DNA of 40,554 nucleotides from Flavobacteriaceae bacterium UBA5534 (GTDB taxonomy: Bacteria > Bacteroidota > Bacteroidia > Flavobacteriales > Flavobacteriaceae), in assembly GCA_002426015.1 (NCBI GenBank), contig DINS01000003.1, positions 62,325 to 102,878 on the forward strand, given 5' to 3'. This document shows positions 16,894 to 26,900 of this stretch, piece after piece. The notes under the pieces were generated by a model. It searched no databases. It was not told the origin of the DNA and saw nothing but the letters and a program-made list of their open reading frames with translations. How positions within the stretch are numbered: the first letter of the stretch is position 1; each line of letters opens with the position of its first letter. Position numbers and translations under genes: made by a program.

Positions 16894-17041
16894 TTTAGTA
16901 TTTTTAAGACAACATTTGTATTAATGCTAAATGCTATTATTTCAATTTAGTGTATATGAATTGACCAATGAAATAATAAATTTTGCTAAACCACAACCTT
17001 ATTTCTTCGTAAGAGAGAGTTTATTATCATACAATATTCCT

Positions 17042-17185
17042 GCAAGTTAAACTCGTAAAATACTTCCATCAAAAGACTACGGCATAAAGCCAAGACTTCT
17101 TCCCTCGCTTATTTATTCCGTTTCCTTTTGAGCCAAGATTTTATCTTCCGTTTGGTTTCTGCTCAAATATTGTTTAATCAAAAAT
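17042..17185 (+). promoter_or_regulatory. Structured leader, copy 1, upstream of the ParB-like gene
   Basis: About 140 nt before the ParB-like ATG align without gaps to 19092-19235 (112 of 130 positions identical over 17051-17180). Conserved blocks can pair: TCAAAAG...ACGG (17069-17082) with CCGT...CTTTTGA (17118-17131), enclosing a variable loop. The alternative TTTGAGC (17127-17133) can pair with GCTCAAA (17161-17167). The two pairings exclude each other. Confidence 0.6.
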
Positions 17186-17194
17186 TTGAGTATT

Positions 17195-18982
17195 ATGACA
17201 ACAAAAGCGAGTACCACAAAGAAGCGCAGTAGAGCAAAAGCAACTGCCAAGACAGAAGTAAACGGAAAGAAATCATCCGCACTTCAAATTCAGAACTTAC
17301 CATTGGGCAAAATTAAGCCTGACCCAAGACAACCAAGAAAGACTTTCAACAAGAATGCATTACAGCAACTTTCTGAGAGTATCGAAAATCACGGTGTAAT
17401 ACAGCCAATCACAGTAAGGCAATTAAATGGCCATTACATCATTGTGATGGGCGAACGCCGATATCGTGCAAGCAAGCTCGCAGGAAAAAAGACCATACCC
17501 TGTATCGTGAGGACATATGAGAACAATGATGTTCTTGAAGTTCAAATCATCGAAAATCTACAAAGACAGGATGTAGAACCTACCGAGGAAGCTGAGGCGA
17601 TTGCCTACCTAAGTGAGAAATATACGCCCACAGAAATTGCGAAACGATTAGGAAGAACCGACAACTTTGTAAGACAGCGTTTAAAATTAGCAGGTTTGAT
17701 AGAGGGTTTCAAGCACTTTGTCCGCAATGGCGAAATGACCATTTCCTTAGGTGTAGGTGTTGCGCTCTTTGCACCAGAGGAACAGCAGATGATGTTGGAA
17801 ACGATTGGCGAAGATTTCAATGCGCATCAAATAAACAGAATGATTAAAGACCAGACCTATGACTTGGAAAAAGCATCTTTCGATGTAGCTGATAAGAAAT
17901 TAGTTCCGAAAGCTGGGTCTTGTATAGAATGTCCGTTCAATGCGGCCAATCAAGGCAATCTGTTTGGCGAGGGTAAAATGGTCTGCACAAAATCAGCTTG
18001 TTTTGAAACTAAGAAAAGCAAGTCGTTCTTGAACCTGATTGAAAAATCCAAGAAAGAAAATATCTTATTGATTCCTGAAATACGACAGTATTGGGCAGAT
18101 GACGAAAACAATCAGCTCATTATCTCACAATTGGAAAATAATGGCTTGAAGGTCTATCTGCTAGATGAAGTAGAAATAATCGAAGAACCGACAAAGCCCA
18201 CAATCGAAGCCATCAAGATAGAATATCAACATTATGATTATTCTGAGGACGAGCTTAAAGCTGAATTGGAAGAAGCAATTCAAAACTTTAAAGAAGAACT
18301 GGAAAGCTTCAATACTGCAAAGGACAATGGATTTGTAAATGGTATCGTATTCCATCCGGACACTTACGAGCACAAAATTGTCTTCGTCAAGATAATCGAG
18401 AAATTAAAAGATAAATCGAGTGAGTATTCAGCACCATTGGCCAATAGGAAAATGGCGGATTGTACACCTGAAGAACAAATCGTGAAAATCAACGAAAGGG
18501 AAATCCGTAAGAAGCAGATTGAGAACAACAAGCAGTTTGAAGAAGTGGTTCAAATGATTCGTGAGACCGAATACATCAATTCGAAGAAGACACTTTCCAC
18601 AGATGAAATGGTGGCATTCTCGATATCGCTCTTTGAAAATAATGTGGACTATATGAGCCAACAAAAGTATTTCTCAAAGTTCTTGGGCGACACTTCCAAG
18701 ATGACCAAAGTTGAAATGGTCGAGAATTTCAAGAAGAAATTCAAAAAGGAAATCTTTCACAAGCTGATACGCTATGAACTTACAAAGCAAGTGCATTTTG
18801 GCGAGAGCAATCACGTGAATAACCTAACGAATATTTCATTCTACAATGCGATGCAAGGATATTACAAATCCAAGATTGACGGCATTGAGAAGGAATATGC
18901 CGAAAAACGAAACAAGCGTGAAGCACGTTTGAAAGAGCGCATCACAGTTCTTGAAAAGAAAATTAAGGAACTGAACGATTAG
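17195..18982 (+). CDS. ParB/RepB/Spo0J family protein of a mobile element
   Basis: A 595-aa protein with an N-terminal ParB nuclease-like domain (about residues 30-120: LPLGKIKPDPRQPRK, 'ENHGVIQPITVR', GERRYRASKLAG), then a KorB/ParB helix-turn-helix (about 140-170: TPTEIAKRLGRTDNFVRQRLK). A cysteine cluster (CIEC...C...C, about 240-275) suggests a metal-binding knot, and a long charged C-terminal half ends in a coiled coil. No ParA is adjacent, so classic partition is unproven; related long ParB-like proteins are typical of Bacteroidota conjugative elements. ATG at 17195 is chosen over TTG at 17186. The base composition is richer in GC than the preceding chromosomal genes. Confidence 0.85.
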   Translation: MTTKASTTKKRSRAKATAKTEVNGKKSSALQIQNLPLGKIKPDPRQPRKTFNKNALQQLSESIENHGVIQPITVRQLNGHYIIVMGERRYRASKLAGKKTIPCIVRTYENNDVLEVQIIENLQRQDVEPTEEAEAIAYLSEKYTPTEIAKRLGRTDNFVRQRLKLAGLIEGFKHFVRNGEMTISLGVGVALFAPEEQQMMLETIGEDFNAHQINRMIKDQTYDLEKASFDVADKKLVPKAGSCIECPFNAANQGNLFGEGKMVCTKSACFETKKSKSFLNLIEKSKKENILLIPEIRQYWADDENNQLIISQLENNGLKVYLLDEVEIIEEPTKPTIEAIKIEYQHYDYSEDELKAELEEAIQNFKEELESFNTAKDNGFVNGIVFHPDTYEHKIVFVKIIEKLKDKSSEYSAPLANRKMADCTPEEQIVKINEREIRKKQIENNKQFEEVVQMIRETEYINSKKTLSTDEMVAFSISLFENNVDYMSQQKYFSKFLGDTSKMTKVEMVENFKKKFKKEIFHKLIRYELTKQVHFGESNHVNNLTNISFYNAMQGYYKSKIDGIEKEYAEKRNKREARLKERITVLEKKIKELND

Positions 18983-18998
18983 CTTTTGTTGTTTGAAG

Positions 18999-19034
18999 AA
19001 GGGTCGGCATTCGTGCTGGCCCTTTTTCTTTTTT
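18999..19034 (+). terminator. Terminator after the ParB-like gene
   Basis: A 10-bp stem with two G-U pairs (18999-19008 with 19015-19024) is followed by a T-rich tract to 19034. Confidence 0.75.
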
Positions 19035-19091
19035 ATGATAGTGCTTAAAAATGTATTTACGAGGAAGGGGATTATCAATCAATAGTTAGCG

Positions 19092-19235
19092 CAAAGGTAA
19101 ACTCGTAAAATGCACCCATCAAAAGACTACGGCATAAAGCCATCTCACCGTCCTACACCTATTTATTCCGTTTCCTTTTGAGCTGAGATTTTAGCTTCCG
19201 TTTGGGTACTGCTCAAATATTGTTTAATCAAAATA
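19092..19235 (+). promoter_or_regulatory. Structured leader, copy 2, upstream of the 53-aa gene and DUF932 gene
   Basis: A gapless copy of 17042-17185. The paired blocks are retained and the loop between them (19141-19160) has drifted. In the second hairpin the inner bases have changed (GAGCTGAG...AGCTTC) so that an inner stem can still form. It ends 7 nt before the ATG at 19243. Confidence 0.6.
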
Positions 19236-19242
19236 TATCATT

Positions 19243-19404
19243 ATGAAACGAGTATCTGAAAAACCTAAAATTTCGCCACAAAAGGCTGAAATACATTATC
19301 AATCGAGTAAAGAAAATTATAACATCGAAGGTGCGGAAAGCCACTTGGCTTATTACAGAGAAAAGCATCCAATCTATTATGCGGTGTTATTAAAAAATGT
19401 TTAA
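19243..19404 (+). CDS. Small 53-aa mobile-element protein (unknown)
   Basis: An ATG-started frame of 53 codons begins just after leader copy 2, at almost the same distance from the leader as the ParB-like start. The product is basic at the N-terminus (MKRVSEKPKISPQKAE) and Tyr-rich at the C-terminus, with no membrane segment or metal motif. It precedes the DUF932 gene by 17 nt, so the two are probably co-translated. Its position after a conserved leader is the main evidence that it is real. Confidence 0.65.
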   Translation: MKRVSEKPKISPQKAEIHYQSSKENYNIEGAESHLAYYREKHPIYYAVLLKNV

Positions 19405-19421
19405 TCTTAAATTCAAAAGCT

Positions 19422-20258
19422 ATGTATTTACAAAATTTGCAACAGGATGAAATCTTCGTTCCATCAGAAATGAAATCCTTAAAAACTTTGACACAGATGG
19501 AATCCCGACGAGGGCTCGAAAACGTCATAATTTCAAATGGCAAAATTGTCAATGTTGTATCAAACAGCTACGGACACATTCCAAATCAATTGTTCTTCAA
19601 GAAAGCTGAAGAAATGCTGACCGATGCAGGACTCAACTATCATAAACGAACTATCAACAAAAATGACCGGTCGTTCATTACCGATTTTATCATCGATGAC
19701 AAAAGCCAGTTTACGGTTAAGAATGATAAGGACTTGATACTACCAATGCTTCGGTTCAAGAACTCGTATGATGGTAGCGAAAAGACCTCTGGTCATTTTG
19801 GGTTTTATAGAAAAGTATGTTCAAATGGCCTGCACGTTTCACAGGCTGAAATTGAGTTTTCCATCAAACATAGTAAGAACAATACCGACCTTATAATGCC
19901 AAGGTTGAACAATCTATTCGAGAAATTTCTGGACAATGAGTTCTATACCATTACGAAGAAATTCGACAAGATGAAGGAATTTAAAATCATCGACGCGCAG
20001 GAATTTGTAAAAGCAGTTCTCGATAAGACTAAGCTCTTTAGATACGAATGTAGCGATAAGAACAGTGACCCTTCAAAAAAGTCTCGTGAAGTTCTTGAAA
20101 TATTGAATTACGAAGCCTTGTTGCTTAATGAAGAGCCTAATCTTTGGTTGGGTTACAATGCGTTCAATGCAGTATTGCACCATACGTTGAAAAAAACCTT
20201 TGGCCAACAGGAACGATTGGATAAAAAGTTGTTCGATGAAGTTTATGCAATGTCATAG
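19422..20258 (+). CDS. DUF932 family phage/plasmid-like protein
   Basis: A 278-aa protein matching DUF932, a family found on phages, plasmids and conjugative elements. The typical core 'VVSNSYGHIPNQLFF', 'NDRSFITDFIIDD' and 'GFYRKVCSNGLHV' is seen at about residues 45-145. The biochemical role is unknown; some are suspected to act in DNA metabolism or host takeover. It is transcribed with the preceding 53-aa gene from leader copy 2 and followed by a terminator. Together with the ParB-like gene it forms the left backbone block of the element. Confidence 0.85.
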   Translation: MYLQNLQQDEIFVPSEMKSLKTLTQMESRRGLENVIISNGKIVNVVSNSYGHIPNQLFFKKAEEMLTDAGLNYHKRTINKNDRSFITDFIIDDKSQFTVKNDKDLILPMLRFKNSYDGSEKTSGHFGFYRKVCSNGLHVSQAEIEFSIKHSKNNTDLIMPRLNNLFEKFLDNEFYTITKKFDKMKEFKIIDAQEFVKAVLDKTKLFRYECSDKNSDPSKKSREVLEILNYEALLLNEEPNLWLGYNAFNAVLHHTLKKTFGQQERLDKKLFDEVYAMS

Positions 20259-20278
20259 TATAGCATCAATAAAGGTTC

Positions 20279-20311
20279 ATCCAGTACCTCAAACTGGATT
20301 TTTTCTTTTTT
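20279..20311 (+). terminator. Terminator after the DUF932 gene
   Basis: ATCCAGT (20279-20285) pairs with ACTGGAT (20293-20299) around a 7-nt loop, followed by a T-rich tract to about 20311. Confidence 0.75.
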
Positions 20312-20370
20312 GAAAAGAACATTTAATTAATGTTAGTCGAGCGTCAATTTTTCCAGACAAGAAATATTAC

Positions 20371-20378
20371 TATCTTTG
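20371..20378 (+). promoter_or_regulatory. -7 promoter element of the metal-efflux operon
   Basis: TATCTTTG matches TAnnTTTG. It ends only 6 nt before the ATG at 20385, so the transcript would be nearly leaderless. The -33 region is only a T run (20348-20352). Confidence 0.45.
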
Positions 20379-20384
20379 TATTTA

Positions 20385-20831
20385 ATGCAAAAACCAAATA
20401 AAATAGCGGCATTTTTCTTCTTAGGCTTGTTTAGCCTAATGATGCTGCATCAGGTTTTTCCGCATTTGCACCATCAGCACGAGGATGCACATTCCCATTT
20501 CCATTCAGAAATAGCTCATACGGGAGAACACCATCATCACGATAATGGTTCACAGGAAAAAGAAGAATCCCCATACGGTTTTTTTGGGTTTTTTATGGAT
20601 ATACATATCCATTCCACGGTGTCCAGCGATATAGTCGTTCTTGAAAGGACTACAGTTAAACAACAGACCGTTGTAGAAAAGGATGTAGTAAATTCTTCTT
20701 TTGAAAAGCAGAATAGCTTCTCAATTGATTACAAGCAGAACGGCAAACCGCCTGTTTACCAGCCACCCAACACATATTTCAATCCCTACCGCTCATCCCT
20801 CGATTCACGAGGCCCACCATCTTTAGGTTAA
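20385..20831 (+). CDS. His-rich membrane/exported protein of the metal-efflux operon
   Basis: A 148-aa protein with an N-terminal hydrophobic segment (about residues 7-24) followed by a dense His cluster (about 27-55: HLHHQHEDAHSHFHSE, GEHHHHD). This suggests extracytoplasmic metal binding. The middle contains another hydrophobic patch (GFFGFFMDIHIHS). The C-terminus has the pattern GKPPVYQPPNTYFNPYRSS, which resembles short proteins encoded in front of CzcC-type genes in Bacteroidota. A role as metal chaperone or sensor is inferred. ATG at 20385 is taken in preference to TTG at 20376. The outer-membrane factor gene follows after 71 nt. Confidence 0.7.
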   Translation: MQKPNKIAAFFFLGLFSLMMLHQVFPHLHHQHEDAHSHFHSEIAHTGEHHHHDNGSQEKEESPYGFFGFFMDIHIHSTVSSDIVVLERTTVKQQTVVEKDVVNSSFEKQNSFSIDYKQNGKPPVYQPPNTYFNPYRSSLDSRGPPSLG

Positions 20832-20902
20832 TCATTTAAGAGTACCTGTCTTTAAGATAGGTAATCTACTATACATCAAGATTAAACCTAAAATTTCACA
20901 CA

Positions 20903-22087
20903 ATGAATAAATACATCGTGTCTGCAATTTGCGGATGCCTGTTCTTTGTTAGTGGTTTCTCACAGGATAAAAACATTGAGGAACTTCTCAACGAAATAGA
21001 ACAGAACAATACAGAGCTAAAAAGCTATCAATCCTTTATTGAAAGCCAACAACTCGAAAATAAGAGCTCTAACAATTTACCCGACCCACAGCTCTCTGGA
21101 TATTATTTGCCCTTTGGTGATAATACAACCGATGCCTATACGGAATATGAAATAGCACAATCTTTTGAATTTCCAGCAGTATATACAGCACGTGGTAAAT
21201 GGAACGATTTAAAGTCAGAGCAACTACAAACTGCCTATGCAAAGAAAAGGCAGGAAGTTTTATTGAACGCAAAACAGTTGCTTATAGAACTAACTTTTCT
21301 GCACAAACAGAAAGTTATTGAAACCAAAAGAAGAACCCAGAGCAAACAGGTTTTTGACCAAATCCAAAAACTTTTTGATGCAGAACAAGTTGGGATTTTA
21401 GATTTGAATAAGGCAAAAATTGCTTGGATTCAAGAACAGTTTGTCGTGGAACAGATTGAAAGCGAAATCCAAATTTTGCTAACCAAACTCAAAACGTTGA
21501 ATGGAGGTAATGTAATTGATGGTGTTCCAACAGGTAATGCATTACCTATCAAAGTTGGTACGGTAGAAAGCCTCTGGCAGGAAAAATTGGCCAGTGACCC
21601 ATTGATTCGGGAATTAGAAGCCAATGAAGCATCCTCATTTCAAAAAGTAAAACTGGAAAAAACCAAGACGCTACCAAATCTCTTGCTTGGCTATAATTAT
21701 CAAGGCGTTAGCGGTAACAACTTTTCAGGTTTTTATGGTGGTATTTCAATCCCTCTTTGGAACAGTAAGAACAAAGTAAAAGCTGCTGAAGCAGATTACG
21801 CGTTTCAGCAATCCAATACTGAAGTTGCCACTTCTCTGCTTTATGCAGAATTTCAGGAAACCTATAATCGATATGAACTGATGCTCACAAAATATAATGA
21901 GTATCAAACCACTATGGGCAATTTAAATAGTGAGCAACTGCTATTTAAGGCGTATATGTTGGGCGAGTATTCGTTTATGGAGTATTACGTGGAGCTTCAG
22001 TTTTATCGAAATGCATCAGATAAAATGCTGCAAATGGAAAAGGAACTGCAACTGCTTCAAGCACAATTATTAAAACATCAGTTATAA
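20903..22087 (+). CDS. TolC-family outer-membrane factor (CzcC/CusC-like)
   Basis: A 394-aa exported protein with signal peptide (residues 1-20, ending GFSQ) and the OEP repeat pattern: two similar halves of long amphipathic helices and strands (about 25-200 and 210-390). It contains the family segments 'LPDPQLSGYYLPFGDN' and 'LPNLLLGYNYQG...FYGGISIPLWN'. It forms the outer-membrane channel of a tripartite RND exporter, with the adaptor and pump genes just downstream. It is one of the CzcC-type members that lack the lipid anchor common in CusC. Confidence 0.85.
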   Translation: MNKYIVSAICGCLFFVSGFSQDKNIEELLNEIEQNNTELKSYQSFIESQQLENKSSNNLPDPQLSGYYLPFGDNTTDAYTEYEIAQSFEFPAVYTARGKWNDLKSEQLQTAYAKKRQEVLLNAKQLLIELTFLHKQKVIETKRRTQSKQVFDQIQKLFDAEQVGILDLNKAKIAWIQEQFVVEQIESEIQILLTKLKTLNGGNVIDGVPTGNALPIKVGTVESLWQEKLASDPLIRELEANEASSFQKVKLEKTKTLPNLLLGYNYQGVSGNNFSGFYGGISIPLWNSKNKVKAAEADYAFQQSNTEVATSLLYAEFQETYNRYELMLTKYNEYQTTMGNLNSEQLLFKAYMLGEYSFMEYYVELQFYRNASDKMLQMEKELQLLQAQLLKHQL

Positions 22088-22147
22088 ATTTTTAAACATA
22101 CAATTATGAAATCGAAGATTCACGAATACCAAAACAATTATTTAGCA

Positions 22148-22432
22148 ATGAGTAAATTTTCAAAAATAATATTCGCAATAGCAATTGCATCAACGTTATT
22201 AGTAACCTCTTGTCGAGAAACAGCAAAGGAAGCAACAGATGACCACGGTCACGAACACAATGAAGATGGTAGCCATATGGAAGAAAACGTAGAGCAAGAA
22301 GAGTTTAAAGTAGGAACGGATTCTATGGAAACAAAAGAACACGGACACGACCACGATTCAGAAGGTAATCATACAGATGATGATTCAAAAACTCATAAAC
22401 ACGATAATGGTGCTGAACACGACGACCACTAA
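22148..22432 (+). CDS. Small His/Asp-rich lipoprotein, probable metal-binding accessory
   Basis: A 94-aa lipoprotein: signal segment, lipobox LVTSC at about residues 17-21, then a low-complexity acidic and histidine-rich tail (repeats of type DHGHEHNEDGSH, HGHDHDSEGNH and KHDNGAEHDDH). It is encoded between the outer-membrane factor and the adaptor, whose own N-terminus repeats the HAHNEDGSH motif. That suggests a shared metal-binding origin. It probably buffers or delivers metal in the periplasm (inference). The start at 22148 places the signal correctly; ATG at 22106 would put 14 polar residues ahead of it. Confidence 0.7.
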   Translation: MSKFSKIIFAIAIASTLLVTSCRETAKEATDDHGHEHNEDGSHMEENVEQEEFKVGTDSMETKEHGHDHDSEGNHTDDDSKTHKHDNGAEHDDH

Positions 22433-22451
22433 AAACAATAATTATAAACAA

Positions 22452-23954
22452 ATGAAATATATAACAATAGTGCTTGCCTTTTTGGCAATGTCTTGTAATA
22501 ACAAGGCAGAAGATGCACACGCACATAATGAAGATGGTAGTCACGCGGGAGAAGAAATTCCACGCCTATCTCATACCCTTTGGACGGATAAGACCGAACT
22601 GTTTGTAGAATTCCCAGCCTTAATAGTCGGTAATCCAAGCAGATTTGCAGCCCATTTTACGGTTTTGGACAAGCACCAGCCTGTTCGCGAAGGTTCGGTT
22701 ACGGTCAGTTTGATTAAAGGCGATAATGGTATTCGCAATACTGCCGAAACACCTTCATCCCCAGGCATATTCTCGCCTGCCATTCAACCTAAAGATGCTG
22801 GTAAGTATCAATTGGTTTTTGAACTGAAAACGCCAGACTATTCAGATACAATAACGATTGATGATGTTACGGTGTATGCCAATACAGACGAAGCCATACA
22901 AGCTTTAGGTACTGCCGAAGATGATGGGAGCATTTCGTTTTTGAAAGAACAGGCTTGGAAAATCGATTTTCAGACCGCGCCCGTAGTTTCAGGTAAAATT
23001 TACGATGTCATCAACACCTCTGGTGTTTGGATGCCTTCGCCCGGTTCTGTAAAGTCCTTGGCGGCAAAGTCCAATGGTGTGGTAGATTTTAAAGTAAGTA
23101 ATCTCACAGAAGGTACAGCGGTAAAAAAAGGTCAGCTTTTAATGAGTTTGAATAGCCAAGGTTTGGCAACCAATAATTTGAGTACTGATATCGCTTCCGC
23201 GAAAGCGAAATTTCAACAGGCCAAATCTGAATATGAAAGAAAGAGAGAGCTCTACGAATCTAAAATTGTCCCAAAATCTGAATTCGAAAAAGTAGAGAGC
23301 AATTTTGAAATAGCCAAAGCCAATTATCAATCATTGGCATCAGGCGTTTCGGGAGGTAGTAAACAAATTCGTGCGCCTTTTGATGGCTTTATCAAATCCA
23401 TTACGGTTTCCAATGGCGATTATGTGGCGCAAGGCGAAGCATTGGTAGCTATTGGGACACATCAATCCAAAGTATTGAAAACCCAGTTAGCACCCAACTA
23501 CGGACTAACAATGGAGAACGTACAGGGAATCTGGTATCAAACGAGCGGCGGACAATGGGTAGATGTTACAGATGCCGAAGGAGAGATTCTTTCCATTGGT
23601 AAAGATGTGGAGCGTGAAAATCCATTGATTTCAGTTTTTGCACAGGTAAATGCAGAGGTCGATATGCCAGTAGGAAGCTTAACACCTGTTCAAATTGCAA
23701 TGGGAAATGCTACTCAAAATACAACGATTCCTGTGAATGCCTTATTGGAAGATTATGGAAGCTATTCCGTCATCGTACAGCTTTCAGGGGAAAGCTTTGA
23801 AAGACGACCTGTGAAAATAGGAAAGCGTAATGGCGAGAATGTAGAAATTATTCAAGGCTTAAAAGTTGGCGAAGTGGTAGTAACCACAGGAGCATATCAA
23901 GTTAAAATGGCTTCGATGTCTGGTTCAACACCTGCACACGGTCACGAACATTAA
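22452..23954 (+). CDS. RND efflux periplasmic adaptor lipoprotein (CusB/CzcB-like)
   Basis: A 500-aa membrane-fusion protein. The lipobox AMSC comes at about residues 12-15, followed by a His-bearing linker. Residues about 35-150 form an extra N-terminal domain. The lipoyl/hairpin section lies at about 200-330 with a coiled-coil hairpin (ASAKAKFQQAKSEYERKRELYE...KSEFEKVESNFEIAKANY) and the return strand 'IRAPFDGFIKSITVSNGDYV'. A beta-barrel and a C-terminal tail ending AHGHEH complete it. It links the pump to the outer-membrane factor. ATG at 22452 is used because the signal peptide starts there, 19 nt after the preceding stop. Confidence 0.88.
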   Translation: MKYITIVLAFLAMSCNNKAEDAHAHNEDGSHAGEEIPRLSHTLWTDKTELFVEFPALIVGNPSRFAAHFTVLDKHQPVREGSVTVSLIKGDNGIRNTAETPSSPGIFSPAIQPKDAGKYQLVFELKTPDYSDTITIDDVTVYANTDEAIQALGTAEDDGSISFLKEQAWKIDFQTAPVVSGKIYDVINTSGVWMPSPGSVKSLAAKSNGVVDFKVSNLTEGTAVKKGQLLMSLNSQGLATNNLSTDIASAKAKFQQAKSEYERKRELYESKIVPKSEFEKVESNFEIAKANYQSLASGVSGGSKQIRAPFDGFIKSITVSNGDYVAQGEALVAIGTHQSKVLKTQLAPNYGLTMENVQGIWYQTSGGQWVDVTDAEGEILSIGKDVERENPLISVFAQVNAEVDMPVGSLTPVQIAMGNATQNTTIPVNALLEDYGSYSVIVQLSGESFERRPVKIGKRNGENVEIIQGLKVGEVVVTTGAYQVKMASMSGSTPAHGHEH

Positions 23955-23966
23955 AAACGAAGAGAA

Positions 23967-26900
23967 ATGTTAAACAAAATATTATCAATTTCACTTCAAA
24001 ACAGATTGCTCATTTTATTGGGAGCGGTTGCATTGAGTGTATTGGGTATTTATTATGCCCGAACGATGAATGTAGATGTTTTCCCAGACCTTACAGCACC
24101 TACGGTAACCATTCTTACCGAAGCGCACGGAATGGAATCTGAAGAAGTAGAAAAATTAGTAACCTATCAATTGGAAACAGCCTTAAACGGTTCGCCAAAT
24201 GTGAGACGAATCCGTTCGTCATCAGCAGCAGGAGTTTCCATTGTTTGGATAGAATTTGAATGGGGAACCGATATTTATCGGGCGCGCCAAATTGTAAGTG
24301 AACGCATCCCGATGGTTAGGGAAAACTTACCCGAAGGCATTGGCGCACCCACGATGGCACCTATTTCATCCATTATGGGCGAAATAATGTTATTGGGCGT
24401 AACGTCCGATAGTTTATCGCCAATGGAATTACGAACCTTATCGGATTGGACAATCAGACCACGCATAAAAGCGATTGGCGGTATTGCAAATGTGGTAGTC
24501 ATCGGTGGCGATTACAAACAATACCAAGTATTTGCCAATCCTGAAAAAATGAAGCATTATGATGTGAGCCTTTCAGAATTGGTAGAACACGTAAAGGAAG
24601 CAAATCAAAATGCACCAGGTGGTATTGTTAATCAATACGGTAATCAATACATCATAAAAGGTAGTGGTAGAGCTTATGCAATTGAGGATTTACAGGAGGC
24701 TGTTCTCAAGGAAGTGAATGGTCAAACCATCAAAATAAAAGATGTGGCAACGGTTCAAATAGGTGCTGCCGATAAAATTGGAGATGGTTCATTGAATGCA
24801 AATCCAGCAGTAATTCTGACCATTTCAAAACAACCCGATGTCAACACCTTGGAACTGACGGACCGATTGGATGAAGCCATTGCCGATTTGGAAAAAACTT
24901 TGCCAAAAGGTGTCAATATTAAAAGTCAAATCTTTAGACAGTCCGATTTTATTGATGCTTCCATTAGCAATCTAAATATGACCCTTTTAGAAGGTGCATT
25001 TTTTGTAATGATTATCCTCTTCATCTTTTTAATGAATTGGAGAACGACCTTAATTTCCTTGTTGGCAATTCCAATTTCATTATTGGTGTCCATCATTATT
25101 TTAAAATGGTTAGGCTACACCATCAACACAATGAGTTTGGGCGGTATGGCCATCGCCATTGGTGCTTTGGTGGACGATGCCATTATTGATGTGGAAAACG
25201 TCTATAAACGCCTTCGCGAAAATATCAGAAAACCAAAAGCAGAACGGGAATCGACAATTACGGTTGTGCGAGATGCTTCCGTGGAAATACGAAGTTCTAT
25301 CATCATCGCTACACTTATCATCATCGTTTCATTTGTCCCCTTGTTCTTTTTAAGCGGAATGGAAGGACGTTTATTGCAACCGCTGGGAATCGCATTCGTT
25401 ACTTCTGTTTTAACTTCTTTGATTGTCGCTGTTACGGTAACACCTATTTTGTGTTCCTATTTGTTGAACAATGAAAAATTGTTGAAGAAACAATCCGAAG
25501 GAACCCGTGTGGAACGTTGGTTACAGAAACATTATGGCAACCTCTTGGAACGTGCGACCAAAATTCCGAAAACCATTATTGGCACTACAGTAATTGCCTT
25601 TATCATAAGTCTTTTAGTGTTAACCCAATTGGGTAGAAGTTTTCTGCCAGAATTTAATGAAGGCTCATTAGTGATAAGTGTCGTTGGTCCGCCCGGAATG
25701 TCTTTGGAAGAAAGCAATAAGACCGGTAAGTTGATAGAGACCCTATTACTGGATATGCCCGAAGTAGAGGTAGTAACCCGAAGACAAGGTCGTGCCGAAC
25801 TGGACGAGCACGCACAAGGCGTTAATGCTTCGGAAATTGATGTTCCTTTTGTTCTCGAAGATAAAACCAAGGAAGAATTTTTTGAGGAAGTCCGGAATAA
25901 ATTGAGCATCGCACCCGGTGTCAATATCACATTGGGACAGCCCATCGCACACCGAATTGACCATATGCTTTCTGGAACACGTGCCAATATTGCTATAAAG
26001 ATTTTTGGTTCAGATTTACAGCGTCTTTTTGAAGTAGGCAAAAGTGTAGAGCAAAACATCAAGGATATTGATGGATTGGCAGATGTTGCGGTTGACCAAC
26101 AAATTGAAGTGCCACAAATACGCATCCAACCCAAACGCCAAATCCTTTCGGCTTATGGAATGACCGTTGGCAATTTAATGGAGCAAGTAGATATTGCTTT
26201 TGCAGGAGAAGAAGCTGGCGAAATTTATGAAGGACAACAGTGTTTTGATTTGGTAGTACGTTACGAAAAACCATTCAGAGATGATATTGAGAACATCAAC
26301 AATACCTTAATCAGTTTGCCTAATGGTGGACAAACCATATTAGGTGAATTGGCAACCATTCAATCCGTGAGTAGTCCGAATACTGTCAATCGTGAAGATG
26401 TGCAACGTAAAATTGTAGTGGCTGCCAATGTTCAAGGTCGTGATTTACGAGGTGCAGTCAACGAAATTAAGGAAGTGGTTGCAAACAATGTGAATATGCC
26501 AGAAGGCTACCGCGTTCAATATGGCGGACAGTTTGAGAGTGAATCCAAGGCATCACAATTGCTTATGATAACGGCTATCCTTGCCATAGCAATTATTTTT
26601 CTGTTGCTCTATTATGAATTCAAAGATGTAAAACTGGCATTTGTTGTTTTGATAAACCTGCCTTTGGCATTAATAGGTGGAATCTTAATTGTGTATTTCA
26701 CATCAGGAATCATCAGTATTGCAGCAACCATAGGATTTATAAGCCTTTTCGGGATTGCTACACGTAACGGTATATTATTGGTATCACGTTATGAAGATTT
26801 ACGAAAGGAAGGTATCCAAGGGTTTCAGTTGATTAAAACCGGAGCTTTGGATAGATTGAATCCAATCTTGATGACTGCCTTTACTACAGGTCTGGCCTTG

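Noticed and set aside
17195..18982. Active ParABS partition locus
   Set aside because: No ParA ATPase is adjacent and no clear parS cluster is seen. The repeats upstream are better described as leaders with pairing potential.
25532..26134. 200-codon minus-strand frame inside the RND pump gene
   Set aside because: It is an antisense shadow of a strongly conserved gene. The translated sequence is rich in Ser and Cys and resembles no protein.
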